Origin: Acidimicrobiaceae bacterium
GTDB taxonomy: Bacteria; Actinomycetota; Acidimicrobiia; Acidimicrobiales; RAAP-2
Reading direction: 5' to 3'
NCBI GenBank assembly: GCA_003162395.1
Contig: PMON01000070.1
Location: 62,500 to 126,499, forward strand
DNA length: 64,000 nucleotides
Position numbers and translations under genes: made by a program
In this document: positions 7,922-16,773 of the stretch, piece after piece
Layout: every line of letters begins with the position of its first letter
Position numbering within the stretch: the stretch's first letter is position 1
Notes under the pieces: generated by a model
The model's input: the letters and a program-made list of their open reading frames with translations, nothing else
The model's database searches: none
What the model was told of the DNA's origin: nothing

Positions 7922-8194
7922 GGTGGCCTGCTTTCTGTTGGTGCGAGGGGCGCTGACGCAATGACAGTCCCGTTCGAGGTCGTCCGCCGAAGCGGCAAAT
8001 CGTGCTGGAGGTGCCTCACAACGGGCACTACGCAATGTCAACAACGACATAACCTTCGAAGGCACGGGACGCTGAATGCTCTGTCGTTGTCCAAACGGAG
8101 AGCGCGGAGGGTGTGGAGAACCGTTGATCGCGAGCGAGATGCGTGATGTTGACGGATCGTTGATCCCTGCGTTGGGATCGGTACGGTGCCGGTA
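7922..8194. other. Divergent intergenic region with two inverted repeats
   Basis: This 273-base stretch separates the Ig-like pair (leftward) from the CDF transporter (rightward). It holds a 9-bp inverted repeat, ACAACGACA at 8041-8049 and TGTCGTTGT at 8082-8090, and a shorter dyad GATCCC-N6-GGGATC at 8162-8179, 15 bases before the transporter start. No coding frame is recognisable. Confidence 0.4.
8162..8179. promoter_or_regulatory. Small dyad before the CDF transporter
   Basis: GATCCC, six bases, GGGATC: a perfect 6-bp inverted repeat ending 15 bases before the ATG at 8195. Its place fits an operator for metal-dependent control of the transporter, but the arms are short and no linked regulator gene is present. 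Confidence 0.25.
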
Positions 8195-9112
8195 ATGGGA
8201 CAGCACGGCGAGTACGGGGTGGCGACGGCGGCCGCCCAGGAGCGGGACCGCCTGGCGTGGGTGCTCGGCATCACGAGTGCGCTCGTTGCCGCCGAGGTGA
8301 TCGGCGGCGTGCTCGCGCACTCGCTCGCCCTCCTTGCCGACGCTGGCCACATGGCGGCGGACGGCGCAGGGGTGGGCCTGTCACTCCTCGCGATCTGGTT
8401 CGCGACAAGGCCGGCGAGCGGGAGTCGGACCTTCGGATACCAGCGCGCGGAGATCCTGGCCGCCGTGGCCAACGCGGTCGTCCTATTTGGTGTCGGGGCA
8501 TCCATCGTCGTCGCGGCCGCTCTGCAGCTCGTACATCCGGTCTCGGCGAGACCGGGGGAGATGGCTGTCTTCGCTGTCGCCGCGATCGCCGGGAACGGGG
8601 CGAGCATGTTGGTGCTGCGCCATGGCCGATCGAAGAGCCTCAACGTCCAGGCTGCGCTTGTCGAGGTCCTCTCCGACTTCCTCAGCGCACTCGCGGTGGT
8701 CATCGCCGCACTCGTCATCGCCGTGTCGGGTTATCAGCGGGCGAATGCGATCGTTGCCATCCTCATAGGACTGCTGATCCTGCCGCGAACGGTCAAGCTG
8801 CTCCGTGACGCCGTGGACGTGCTGCTCGAGGCAACACCCAGAGGTGTCGACCTCGCGGAGATCCGCGGCCACATCTGTGAGACCCCTGGCGTGTTGGATG
8901 TGCACGACCTTCACGTGTGGACCATCACGAGCGGGATCCCCGTCATCTCCGCACACGTGGTTGTCGACGATGCATGGCTTGCCGACGGAGGGGGCGGTCG
9001 CGTACTCGACCGGCTCGCCGAATGCCTCGGCGGGCACTTCGACGTTGCCCACTGCACGTTCCAGCTAGAGCCATCCAGTCATCGAGCGCACGAGCGCTCA
9101 GTCCACGAGTAG
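8195..9112 (+). CDS. Cation diffusion facilitator (CDF) family transporter
   Basis: A 305-residue inner-membrane metal/proton antiporter of the CzcD/ZitB type. Six transmembrane spans occupy residues 15-210. The metal site in span II is ALLADAGHMAADG (HxxxD) and in span V VEVLSDFLSAL (usual HxxxD position occupied by E/SD, so the first ligand differs: E in place of H). The cytosolic C-terminal domain shows DVHDLHVWTITSG, the classic CDF dimer strand, and ends with a His-containing tail. The substrate is probably Zn2+ or a related divalent ion. ATG 8195 is preferred; GTG 8186 is in frame. Confidence 0.88.
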   Translation: MGQHGEYGVATAAAQERDRLAWVLGITSALVAAEVIGGVLAHSLALLADAGHMAADGAGVGLSLLAIWFATRPASGSRTFGYQRAEILAAVANAVVLFGVGASIVVAAALQLVHPVSARPGEMAVFAVAAIAGNGASMLVLRHGRSKSLNVQAALVEVLSDFLSALAVVIAALVIAVSGYQRANAIVAILIGLLILPRTVKLLRDAVDVLLEATPRGVDLAEIRGHICETPGVLDVHDLHVWTITSGIPVISAHVVVDDAWLADGGGGRVLDRLAECLGGHFDVAHCTFQLEPSSHRAHERSVHE

Positions 9113-9363
9113 CCGTGCCAAGGTCCGAGCGGGACGCTGGCAGTTCGTCGCAGGACCTCGTGGCGTCCTGGCTTCTTCACCGGTGGCATCGTCGCCGATG
9201 AACCTGATGTCACGACCCGCTGCGGCCAGCAGGTACCGCGAAACGCCCCGCATTGCATGTCTCAGCACGACGGCGCATCGCGTGCGACGATCTACCCCGG
9301 AGGCCTCGGCGTGTGACGTCGTCGAGCAGCTCCACGACAGCTTGAGGCGAGGGAGGTCCCCGG
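9113..9363. other. Intergenic region before the sedolisin gene
   Basis: No coding frame with family resemblance is visible in these 251 bases. The last part, GCGAGGGAGGTCCCCGG, supplies the ribosome-binding site of the protease gene. Confidence 0.4.
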
Positions 9364-12300
9364 GTGCTACGAGGTTCACTTCTAGGGCGCACGACGCGAC
9401 CGCTGCTCGTTGGCGCGGCGTCGCTGACGACAGTGCTCGCACTGACCACACCGGGCGCGGCCGCGCCGCGAGCGGTCCTGACCCGCCAGGGCTCGACGAG
9501 CGCGCTGGCGGCGGTCACCGCAGCGCCGAGGATGCAGCACGGCACCCACGTACTCGGCGCGCTCGCCGCAACCGCGCCTGTGTCGGGCGCGGTTGCGCTT
9601 CGTTTGCCTGACCCCGCTGCGGTGGCGCGCTTCATCGCAGGGGTGTCCAACCCGCGGTCACCTTCGTTCCACCGCTACCTGGCACGGGGCCAATTCGCGG
9701 CCCGTTTCGGACCGCGACCCGCGGCGCTCGATGCCGTGCGAGCTCAGCTCTTGGCCGACGGGCTGCGTCTCACGGGCACGTCGGCGAATCATCTCCTCGT
9801 CACGTTCTCGGGCACGGCCGCCACCGCGCAGGCTGCGTTCCACACCGGTCTCGTGCGCGTCCGTCTCGCCAACGGGACCATCGGGCAGGCAACGACCTCT
9901 GCGGTGCGGCTGCCCGGCGCGATCGCTCGCGACGTCCAGGCCGTGATCGGGTTGGACCAACTCGTCCGAGAGACAAGCGGGCTCAAGCACCTCGGCTCCC
10001 GCCACCATGGCATGACGCCGTCGCCCGCAGCGCCTCGGACGTCCAACGGTGGGCCCGTCGCGTGCGGCGACGCGCTCGAGCAACAAGCGTACGGAGCGCT
10101 GACGGACCAGCAAGTCGCCGCCTCGTACGGCGTCGACCCCCTCTACGGCGCGGGCGACCTTGCGTCGGGCCAGACGATCGACGTCTATGAGCTCGAGCCG
10201 TTCGCCACGTCGGACCTGCAGTCATTCGAGGAGTGCTATTTCGGGGCTGATCACACGAGCCAGCTCACCGTCACGACAGTTGACGGCGGACCCGGCACGG
10301 GCCCAGGCAGCGGCGAGGCGGCGCTCGACGTCGAGGACGTCGCCGCACTCGCGCCGGGGGCGGACATCCACGTGTTCTCTGGTCCGAACATGGACGATCC
10401 ATTCGGACCGCTCGACACCTGGAACGCCATCGCCATCGCGGACGACGCCGGCCAGGTCACGTCGAGCTGGGGGCTGTGCGAGACGAACCTCCAAGAAGGC
10501 GCACCGGGCGTGCCCCAAGTGGAGAACGAGATCTTCGAAGAGACTGCCGCACAGGGCCAGACCGTGTTCTCCGCGGCGGGCGACGACGGCTCGGACGACT
10601 GCGCGAGCCACGACTCGGTCCCGGTTGCGGCCAACCTCTCGGTCGACGACCCGAGCAGCCAGCCCTACGTCACGTCGGTTGGTGGGACCACGATCCTTGA
10701 CGCCACGGAGCCGCCCGTCGAAACCGTGTGGAACAACGGCGACGACGGCGGCGCAGGCGGCGGCGGGATCTCCGAGTTGTGGGCCATGCCGGCTTGGCAG
10801 ACCGCCACCGCGGTCGCCCAGACCTCGTCGACCGAGCCCTGCAGCAACGACCCGAGCGGCACCGCGGACAACTTCCACCTCCAGGGGATCGACACCACGC
10901 TGCCGTCAGGGACGCACTGCCGCGAGGCGCCTGACGTGAGCGCCCTCGCCGACCCGCAGACGGGCATCACGATCGAGTATGGCGGGCAGTGGTTCCAGAT
11001 CGGCGGGACGTCGTCGTCGACGCCGCTGTGGGCCGCGATGCTCGCCGAGATCAGTGCGTCGAGCGGGTGCAACGGGCTCGCGAACGGCGTCGGGTTCGCG
11101 GACCCCTTGCTGTACCAGCTCTCGGCTTCGTCGCCGTCGAACTATGCCGCGGCCTTCAGTGACGTGACGGTTGGCAACAACGACAACCTCGGCGTCGGCG
11201 GTGCAGTGGACTGGCCGGCAGGGGCCGGCTACGACCTCGCGTCGGGGCTCGGCACCCCGCGAGTGACCGATCACAATGGCGCACCAGGACTTGCCGCCCA
11301 GCTCTGCACCCTCGCCGCGGGGACGGAGGGCACCGCGCCACCGGACGTCACCTCGCTCTCGGTGACGAGCGGCGCGGCGAACGGTGGCGGGACGCTCGTG
11401 GTCAACGGCGCCAACTTTGGCGCGTCGCCGGGCTCGATCTACTTCGGCAACGTCGCGGCGGCCGTGGTGACCTGGAGCTCGACCGCGGTCACCGTCGACG
11501 TCCCGGCGTACGCCCCGCCGGCTGGCACCCCTGCGGGCACCGCGGGCAGCGCCGACGTCACGGTCGTCACCGCCGGCGCCACGCCCGAGTCGAGCGCGCC
11601 AGGGGCGGCATCGACCTACCACTACCGGGCGAACGCTCCCAGCGGGGCGCCCGTCGTCGACTACCTGAGTGCGCCGACGGGACCGAGCGCGGGCGGCAAC
11701 GCCGTGACCATCGTGGGCGCGGGGCTCTCCGGCGCGACGGCCGTGCACTTCGGTGACGTCGTGGCGACGATCCTCAGCGTCTCGCACAACAGCGACAACG
11801 AGCTCGCCGTCTCAGTGCCGGCGAGCGACGGCACCTGCGCGGTGTCGGCATCCCAGGGAAGTTGCGCGGTCGCCGTCACGGTGACGACGGCCGCGGGGAC
11901 GAGCTCGTCGCCCGTCACGATCCTGCCCGCCTACCAGGGTCCGATCGTCTTCGCGCCCGATGGCTCGTTCGCCGCGCCCGCGGGCTGCGGGTGCGAGGTG
12001 GTCCCTGCGCCCGACGAGTATGACTACGCGCCGGCGCCGACGATCAGCTCGGTCCTGCCCACGTACGCGAGCGAGAACGGAGGGACGAGCTCGACGATCT
12101 CGGGCACTGGCTTCAACCTGCTCACGTTCGAGTGGGCGAACGTCGGGACTGCCGGACCCAACTTCTCGGAGGACTTCGCCATCGAAGGCGTGACGCCCGA
12201 CGCGCTCACCATCGGGATCACCGCCGGCTCAGCGTCGGTCGGTCCGGTCGCGACCCCGATCTCGGTGCAGTCCTCTGCGGGCCTCTCGAACGTGTCGTCG

Positions 12301-13191
12301 TTCAGCTATGCCGGGACGCCCACGCTGCTGAGCATCTCCAAGCACGTGGCGGCACAGGCGAGTCCCGGGACGCTCCACGTGACCGGCGCGGGGCTGGACG
12401 ACGTCACGAGCGTCGAGCTCCAGCTCCAAGCGCCGTTCAGCTTCTTGTCGTCGACGTCGACCACCATCACGAGCCAGACGAGCACGTCGCTCACCGTCGC
12501 GATCCCGCAGGGGTTCACGTACCCGGCCGACGTCCTGGTGTGCACCGTCACGGGGTGCAGTGTGCCCAACCCGGCGGTCGACACGCTCACGCTCGCGTAC
12601 CCGGGACGACCGGTCGTGAGCTCGAGTCGACCGTCGTCAGGGCCCGCGCACGGCGGCACGCTGGTCACGATCCAGGGCTCGCTCGACTCTGCGGTGACGG
12701 CCGTCCACTTCGGAGGGGCCATCGCCACGATCGAGTCGATGCCAGAGCTGACGGCGAGTGGCCCGATCACGGTCCTCGCGCCGTCCGGCCACGCGGGCTC
12801 GAAGGTCGACGTCACGATCTCGACGCTCGGCGGCACGGTGACGCAGCCGCCGAGGCCGACGAGTGCCACGACAACTGCCGCCGTGTTCACCTACATGGCG
12901 AGCACGCCCACGGCGCCGCTTGGCCTCTCGGTGCACATCGGCGTGCGGAGCCTCGATGCCTCGTGGAAGTCACCGAGCAACAACGGTGGTGACTCGGTGA
13001 CGGGCTACCTCGTCACGGCGGTGTCGAAGGGACGGAAGACCGTGGTGCTCCACATCGGCGCCTCGACGCACGACGCCGTCGTGCAAGGTCTGACCCCGAA
13101 CGTCAACTGGGTGCTCACGGTCCGGGCAACGAACAAGCTCGGGTCGGGCTTCGCGGCGACGTCACCCCCGCGCGAGCCCGTGGGGGCCTAG
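9364..13191 (+). CDS. Secreted sedolisin (S53, kumamolisin-type) protease with TIG and FnIII repeats
   Basis: A 1275-residue exported acid protease. An N-terminal signal (residues 10-35) is followed by a Pro-kumamolisin activation domain (about 60-200; FHRYLARGQFAARFGP). The catalytic domain carries the Glu/Asp pair E318 and D322 (SGEAALDVED), the oxyanion Asp D407 (SAAGDDG) and Ser550 in GGTSSSTPLW, with the terminal GYDLASGLGTP calcium-site region. It is therefore predicted active. Residues 660-1180 contain about five IPT/TIG-like beta domains (for example SGGNAVTIVGAGLSGATAVHFG), and a fibronectin III domain closes the protein (PLGLSVHIGVRSLDASWKSP). Ordinary sedolisins end after the catalytic domain, so the 600-residue tail is unusual and probably binds surface or substrate. 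GTG start with a strong GGGAGG site. Confidence 0.92.
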   Translation: MLRGSLLGRTTRPLLVGAASLTTVLALTTPGAAAPRAVLTRQGSTSALAAVTAAPRMQHGTHVLGALAATAPVSGAVALRLPDPAAVARFIAGVSNPRSPSFHRYLARGQFAARFGPRPAALDAVRAQLLADGLRLTGTSANHLLVTFSGTAATAQAAFHTGLVRVRLANGTIGQATTSAVRLPGAIARDVQAVIGLDQLVRETSGLKHLGSRHHGMTPSPAAPRTSNGGPVACGDALEQQAYGALTDQQVAASYGVDPLYGAGDLASGQTIDVYELEPFATSDLQSFEECYFGADHTSQLTVTTVDGGPGTGPGSGEAALDVEDVAALAPGADIHVFSGPNMDDPFGPLDTWNAIAIADDAGQVTSSWGLCETNLQEGAPGVPQVENEIFEETAAQGQTVFSAAGDDGSDDCASHDSVPVAANLSVDDPSSQPYVTSVGGTTILDATEPPVETVWNNGDDGGAGGGGISELWAMPAWQTATAVAQTSSTEPCSNDPSGTADNFHLQGIDTTLPSGTHCREAPDVSALADPQTGITIEYGGQWFQIGGTSSSTPLWAAMLAEISASSGCNGLANGVGFADPLLYQLSASSPSNYAAAFSDVTVGNNDNLGVGGAVDWPAGAGYDLASGLGTPRVTDHNGAPGLAAQLCTLAAGTEGTAPPDVTSLSVTSGAANGGGTLVVNGANFGASPGSIYFGNVAAAVVTWSSTAVTVDVPAYAPPAGTPAGTAGSADVTVVTAGATPESSAPGAASTYHYRANAPSGAPVVDYLSAPTGPSAGGNAVTIVGAGLSGATAVHFGDVVATILSVSHNSDNELAVSVPASDGTCAVSASQGSCAVAVTVTTAAGTSSSPVTILPAYQGPIVFAPDGSFAAPAGCGCEVVPAPDEYDYAPAPTISSVLPTYASENGGTSSTISGTGFNLLTFEWANVGTAGPNFSEDFAIEGVTPDALTIGITAGSASVGPVATPISVQSSAGLSNVSSFSYAGTPTLLSISKHVAAQASPGTLHVTGAGLDDVTSVELQLQAPFSFLSSTSTTITSQTSTSLTVAIPQGFTYPADVLVCTVTGCSVPNPAVDTLTLAYPGRPVVSSSRPSSGPAHGGTLVTIQGSLDSAVTAVHFGGAIATIESMPELTASGPITVLAPSGHAGSKVDVTISTLGGTVTQPPRPTSATTTAAVFTYMASTPTAPLGLSVHIGVRSLDASWKSPSNNGGDSVTGYLVTAVSKGRKTVVLHIGASTHDAVVQGLTPNVNWVLTVRATNKLGSGFAATSPPREPVGA

Positions 13192-13219
13192 GCAGCACCA
13201 CACACCCAGGTCGACAGGA

Positions 13220-13252
13220 GGCCCCGGGATCGCGACCACGATCTCGGGGGCC
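13220..13252. terminator. Hairpin between convergent sedolisin and GH5 genes
   Basis: GGCCCCGGGATCG pairs with CGATCTCGGGGGCC around a six-base loop, with one mismatch or bulge. It lies 29 bases after the sedolisin stop and before the end of the convergent GH5 gene. There is no T tract, as usual in GC-rich actinobacteria. It may serve both genes. Confidence 0.5.
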
Positions 13253-13308
13253 AACTGCGGGTCCGCGCCTGGGCGACCGCGCGCTCGTTGCGCGCGACGG
13301 CGCCAGCA

Positions 13309-14487
13309 CTACGGCGACGGCGGCAGGAGGCCGTGCACGCTGAGGTACGACAGGTGGTCGCGGAGGGCGGCGCCCTCGGGCGACGGCGTGCCGCGGTAGT
13401 TCTCGATCAGCGACGGACCCGCGCACGTCCAGCCACCGGGACTGATCGCGTCCCACGTCCAGCCCAGGTACGAGATGCCCGTTCGATCCGCGAAGGACAT
13501 GTAGGCGGACGAGTACGGCGTCGCGCAGTCGGTCTCGCCGAACTCCCCGGTCACGACGGGCACGACCTTGGCGAGGGGCGCGATCTCGGCGTTCCAGCAC
13601 GCGAGCGTGTCGCAGTACGTCGAGTTGTAGGTATGGAAGCTGACGACGAGCCTCTTGCGAGGGTCCCGGGGCTCGTTGGCGAGCCAGGACCGCTCGTCGC
13701 CCGCGTAGCCGAGCCCTCCGAGCACGAGGGGCTGGGTCGCGCCGGTCTTGCGCACCGCGTTCACGAGTGACTGCATGCCTGCTGCCCGGTACTTCCCCTC
13801 GGGCGTCGAGACCTCGCACCCGGCCTTCCAGCACGACCACCCGATCGAGTTCGGCTCGTTGTAGAGGTCGAACAGGTCGCCGCGGTCGCCCTTGAAGTAC
13901 GTCGCGACCGAGGTCCAAAAGGCGGTGGAGTGCGCCGCATCAGCCATCGGGGGCACGCCGAGGCCGTCGGGCGCGTCGAGCGCCTGGAGGCTGAGGATCA
14001 CGGCCATGCCGTGGGCGTGGAGTGCCTTGACGTACGCGCCGATTGCGGTGCGGTACGTGGCGCCCACAAAGGGAGCCGGGTTGCGACCGGCGTCGACAGG
14101 ATCGTTGGACCTCGTGTAGAGGCCGAGCCAGCACCCCTCGTTGAGGGGCAGGCGCACCGCGTTCGAGTGCCACGACCTGATCGCGGCGATCGACGAGTTG
14201 GTGGACGGCCCGTCGAAGATCCCCCACCCCTGCTCGCACGCGTACTCGGTCCCCGAGCGGTCCACCCCGAGCAGTCGGGTCGTCTTTCCCACGGCGTTGA
14301 CGAGGCGGTTGCCCTTCACCGCGACCACGACGGTCGACGCTCGGGAGGCCGACCGTCGTGGTTGCTCGGCGGCCGAGGCGATCGCAGGCGCGGCGACGAA
14401 CATGAGCACGGCTGCCGTCGCGACGAGCCGGCCGCCGCGCCGTCTGGCACGGCGCACGGTCCGAACGCTAACGGGCGTGGCACGCAC
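13309..14487 (-). CDS. Secreted glycoside hydrolase family 5 (cellulase-type) enzyme
   Basis: About 392 residues, exported: a basic start (VRRARRRGGRL) and a hydrophobic core ending APAIASAAE form a signal peptide. The catalytic domain shows the GH5 pattern: RLPLNEGCW after strand two, the acid/base in LFDLYNEPN (E211) and the nucleophile in VVTGEFGE (E315), with SFHTYNS and SYLGWTWDA. Six or more Cys suggest extracytoplasmic disulfides. GH5 enzymes hydrolyse beta-1,4-glucans, mannans or related chains; the exact substrate cannot be read. No ribosome-binding site marks the start: GTG 14487 and GTG 14457 are both possible. The gene converges on the sedolisin and is downstream of the TetR gene on the same strand. 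Confidence 0.85.
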   Translation of the reverse strand: MRATPVSVRTVRRARRRGGRLVATAAVLMFVAAPAIASAAEQPRRSASRASTVVVAVKGNRLVNAVGKTTRLLGVDRSGTEYACEQGWGIFDGPSTNSSIAAIRSWHSNAVRLPLNEGCWLGLYTRSNDPVDAGRNPAPFVGATYRTAIGAYVKALHAHGMAVILSLQALDAPDGLGVPPMADAAHSTAFWTSVATYFKGDRGDLFDLYNEPNSIGWSCWKAGCEVSTPEGKYRAAGMQSLVNAVRKTGATQPLVLGGLGYAGDERSWLANEPRDPRKRLVVSFHTYNSTYCDTLACWNAEIAPLAKVVPVVTGEFGETDCATPYSSAYMSFADRTGISYLGWTWDAISPGGWTCAGPSLIENYRGTPSPEGAALRDHLSYLSVHGLLPPSP

Positions 14488-14564
14488 CCGGATGCCGTGA
14501 CGGGAGTCGAGTCCACACCGGTGCAGCAGCGTGCGATGGCGTCGTTCGCCCGCGATCTGTGCGA

Positions 14565-15233
14565 TCAGTGCGTGCCGGCGTTCGCCACGCTCGTCGACTT
14601 CCGACGACGCGCGAGCTCGTGCATGCCCCCGATGCCCATGGCCACGAAGCTGTCCTCGAGACGTGCCGCGTTCTCGAGCGTGGGACGCAGTCGCCACCGC
14701 GCCAGCACCGTCGGGATCGAGCCAAGCGCGATGGCGAGCCCGGTTCTCGCGTCGAGCTCGTCGACGTCGTACTCGGCAACCGCCTGGCTGGTGAAGTAGC
14801 GGAGCGTCTGGCCGTCCCTGCGACGCTGGACGGTGCGCTGCGCCGAGGGCCTCCCGCCTCCGGAGTTGAGCGTGGCCAGCGTGGCGCCCCGGCTGGCCTG
14901 CGCGGCAAGGGCGCCATGGACCAGGGCGCGGAGCATGCCGGCGAGATCGCCGGCCGCTCGAACGTCGGCAGCGAGCTGGGAGTGCAGATGTGCCGACTCG
15001 CGCTCGTAGAGCGAGCTGAGCAGGTCGTGCCGATTGGCGAAGTGCTTGTACACGAGGGCCCGGCTGACGCCGGCTGCCTTCGCGACGGCCTCCATGGACA
15101 CCGTCTCGACGTGGCCGGTGGCGACCATGTCCGCGGCGGCGTCGAGCAGCGAGTCGCGGCGGTCGGCCCGAGGCGGCACTCCCTGCACGCCGGCGGCGGC
15201 CGGCAGGGTCCGGGTTGCAGCGGGGGCACGCAT
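14565..15233 (-). CDS. TetR-family transcriptional repressor
   Basis: A 222-residue regulator. The N-terminal three-helix DNA-binding domain is clear: RRDSLLDAAADMVATGHVET then SMEAVAKAAGVSRALVYKHF and ANRHDLLSSLY, a standard TetR recognition helix. The C-terminal 140 residues are a helical ligand pocket with no close resemblance I can name. The ATG at 15233 lies at the edge of a 16-bp inverted repeat (15234-15273) that separates it from the divergent amidohydrolase gene, so the protein very probably represses itself and that enzyme, released by the enzyme's substrate or a related compound. Confidence 0.9.
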   Translation of the reverse strand: MRAPAATRTLPAAAGVQGVPPRADRRDSLLDAAADMVATGHVETVSMEAVAKAAGVSRALVYKHFANRHDLLSSLYERESAHLHSQLAADVRAAGDLAGMLRALVHGALAAQASRGATLATLNSGGGRPSAQRTVQRRRDGQTLRYFTSQAVAEYDVDELDARTGLAIALGSIPTVLARWRLRPTLENAARLEDSFVAMGIGGMHELARRRKSTSVANAGTH

Positions 15234-15273
15234 GGTGGCATTCTGTCACCCACGAGCGTGACAGAATGTCACC
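15234..15273. promoter_or_regulatory. Probable TetR operator
   Basis: Two 16-base arms, GGTGGCATTCTGTCAC and GTGACAGAATGTCACC, face each other across eight bases with one mismatch out of 16. The dyad starts immediately before the TetR start codon and ends 32 bases before the amidohydrolase ATG. Each arm also holds TGACA/TGTCA. Position and symmetry make it the best candidate operator for the neighbouring regulator. Confidence 0.75.
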
Positions 15274-15305
15274 AGCGGCGAGCAGCTGCAAGCGAGGGGG
15301 AGTCG

Positions 15306-16490
15306 ATGACCTACGCCGAGGGACGAACGATTCTTGACGCCGACAGCCACGTGATGGAGCTGGCCGACTTCCTGGACGCCTTCATCGAGCCGACGCAGCG
15401 CGAACGGCTGCGCCGGGGCGGCATGGACGCCCTGGCGCCCGTCTTGGACGACGCGGTCGCCAAAGCCAGCTCGCGGCGAGCTGATCCGTCGAAGGCGGCC
15501 ATCGCCGAGGAGCGCCTCCTGACCGACAAGGGGTGGTCGGCGATGGGCGGCTTTGACCCCGTCGAGCGCAGCCGTGTCCTCGATCTCCTCGGCTTCCAGG
15601 CCCAGCTCGTCTTCGCCACCTTCGCCACGAGCATGTTCACGGGCCGCGATCTCGAGCGTCTCTACGCCGGCGCGTCCGCGCAGAACAGGGCCATGGCCGC
15701 GTTCTGCGCCGAGGACCCCCGGCTGCTCGCCGTCGCGTTCGTGCCGCTGGACGACCCTACGCGCGCCGTTGGGTGTGCGGACGAGGCGATCGCGGCGGGC
15801 TGCGCCGCGGTGATGGTCCCCTCGACCGCGCCGGGCGAGCGGGCGCCCACGCACCCCGCGCTCGACGACTTCTGGGCGTTGCTGGCGCGCTCGGACATCC
15901 CGTTCGTCCTGCACGTCGGCGGCGGCGGGCGATTGCTCGACCCGGCGTTCCACAACAACGAGATGCCCGTCACCGACCACCTCGGCGGCGGCGAGAACGT
16001 TCGCTCCAAGGACTACCTGGCCATCCACCACTCCCCCGAGGTGTTCCTCGGGGCCCTCATCTTCGACGGTCTCTTCGATCGGCACCCTGGCCTTCGGGGT
16101 GGCTGCATCGAGCAGGGCGCCGGGTGGGTGGTGTCGTGGCTGCATCATCTCGACTACGGCCAGCGCGCGTTCAAGAGGACCGAAGAGCCCCTGCGCAAGC
16201 TGGCAGATCGGCCCTCGGACTACGTGCGCCGGCACCTCAAGTTCACGCCGTTCCCCGGGGAGCCCGTCGGCTGGATGATCGAACAGGCAGGCGCCGAGCT
16301 CTTCATGTTCTCGACCGACTACCCGCACCCCGAGGGCGGCAAGGATCCACTGGCGAAGTTCGAAGCGACGCTCACCGACACCAGCGACTCGGACAGGGCC
16401 AGCTTCTATGCCGGCAATCTCGCCACCCTGCTCGGGGCCGCGTCGGTCTCGACCGCCCCACTCCGATCGACGGCCGGCGCGGCGAGCTGA
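15306..16490 (+). CDS. Amidohydrolase-family (amidohydrolase 2) metal-dependent hydrolase
   Basis: A 394-residue TIM-barrel hydrolase. The N-terminal metal motif is degenerate but recognisable: ILDADSHVMEL (usual DxHxxE/P). Further barrel motifs are FVPLDDPTRAV, DIPFVLHVGGGG (metal His), GGCIEQGAGWVVSWLHHLDY and the terminal Asp in MFSTDYPHPEGG. This arrangement is typical of the ACMSD/amidohydrolase-2 group that acts on aromatic or cyclic acids, decarboxylating or hydrolysing C-C bonds. GGGGGAG lies seven bases before the ATG at 15306. Control by the divergent TetR protein through the 15234-15273 dyad fits an inducible degradation enzyme. Confidence 0.87.
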   Translation: MTYAEGRTILDADSHVMELADFLDAFIEPTQRERLRRGGMDALAPVLDDAVAKASSRRADPSKAAIAEERLLTDKGWSAMGGFDPVERSRVLDLLGFQAQLVFATFATSMFTGRDLERLYAGASAQNRAMAAFCAEDPRLLAVAFVPLDDPTRAVGCADEAIAAGCAAVMVPSTAPGERAPTHPALDDFWALLARSDIPFVLHVGGGGRLLDPAFHNNEMPVTDHLGGGENVRSKDYLAIHHSPEVFLGALIFDGLFDRHPGLRGGCIEQGAGWVVSWLHHLDYGQRAFKRTEEPLRKLADRPSDYVRRHLKFTPFPGEPVGWMIEQAGAELFMFSTDYPHPEGGKDPLAKFEATLTDTSDSDRASFYAGNLATLLGAASVSTAPLRSTAGAAS

Positions 16491-16773
16491 GGCCAACGGC
16501 CTGGTCCCACGCCGTGACCGCGAGCGTCTGCCCCGGTCCTAGATGGCCGCGGGCTAGACCTGGGCTAGGCCGGAGATAGTCACTGCAAAGATTTGCAGCC
16601 CAGCAGCTCTGCGGGCGCCCGGAGCCCCGGAGTCACAACTTGACAAGGTGGCCGCATAAGCATGACGAGTTGATCGCTTGATTGTTGTCCACTACTGCCT
16701 CGCCGATTGAAACGACTGCTACCATGCCGGGCTCGTGACACCGTTACGGTCATCGTGAGGAGGAATTTTCAAG
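16491..16773. other. Transition into low-GC segment
   Basis: These 283 bases pass from GC-rich sequence to clearly AT-richer sequence from about 16630. TTGACA is present at 16640 without a well-spaced -10 element. No coding frame is recognisable. GAGGAGGA at about 16757-16764 is the ribosome-binding site of the following gene. Confidence 0.4.

Noticed and set aside
14488-15291. N-terminal extension of the GH5 frame to 15291
   Set aside because: It overlaps the TetR gene in another frame, its reading is Pro/Arg-rich, and the signal peptide lies after 14487.
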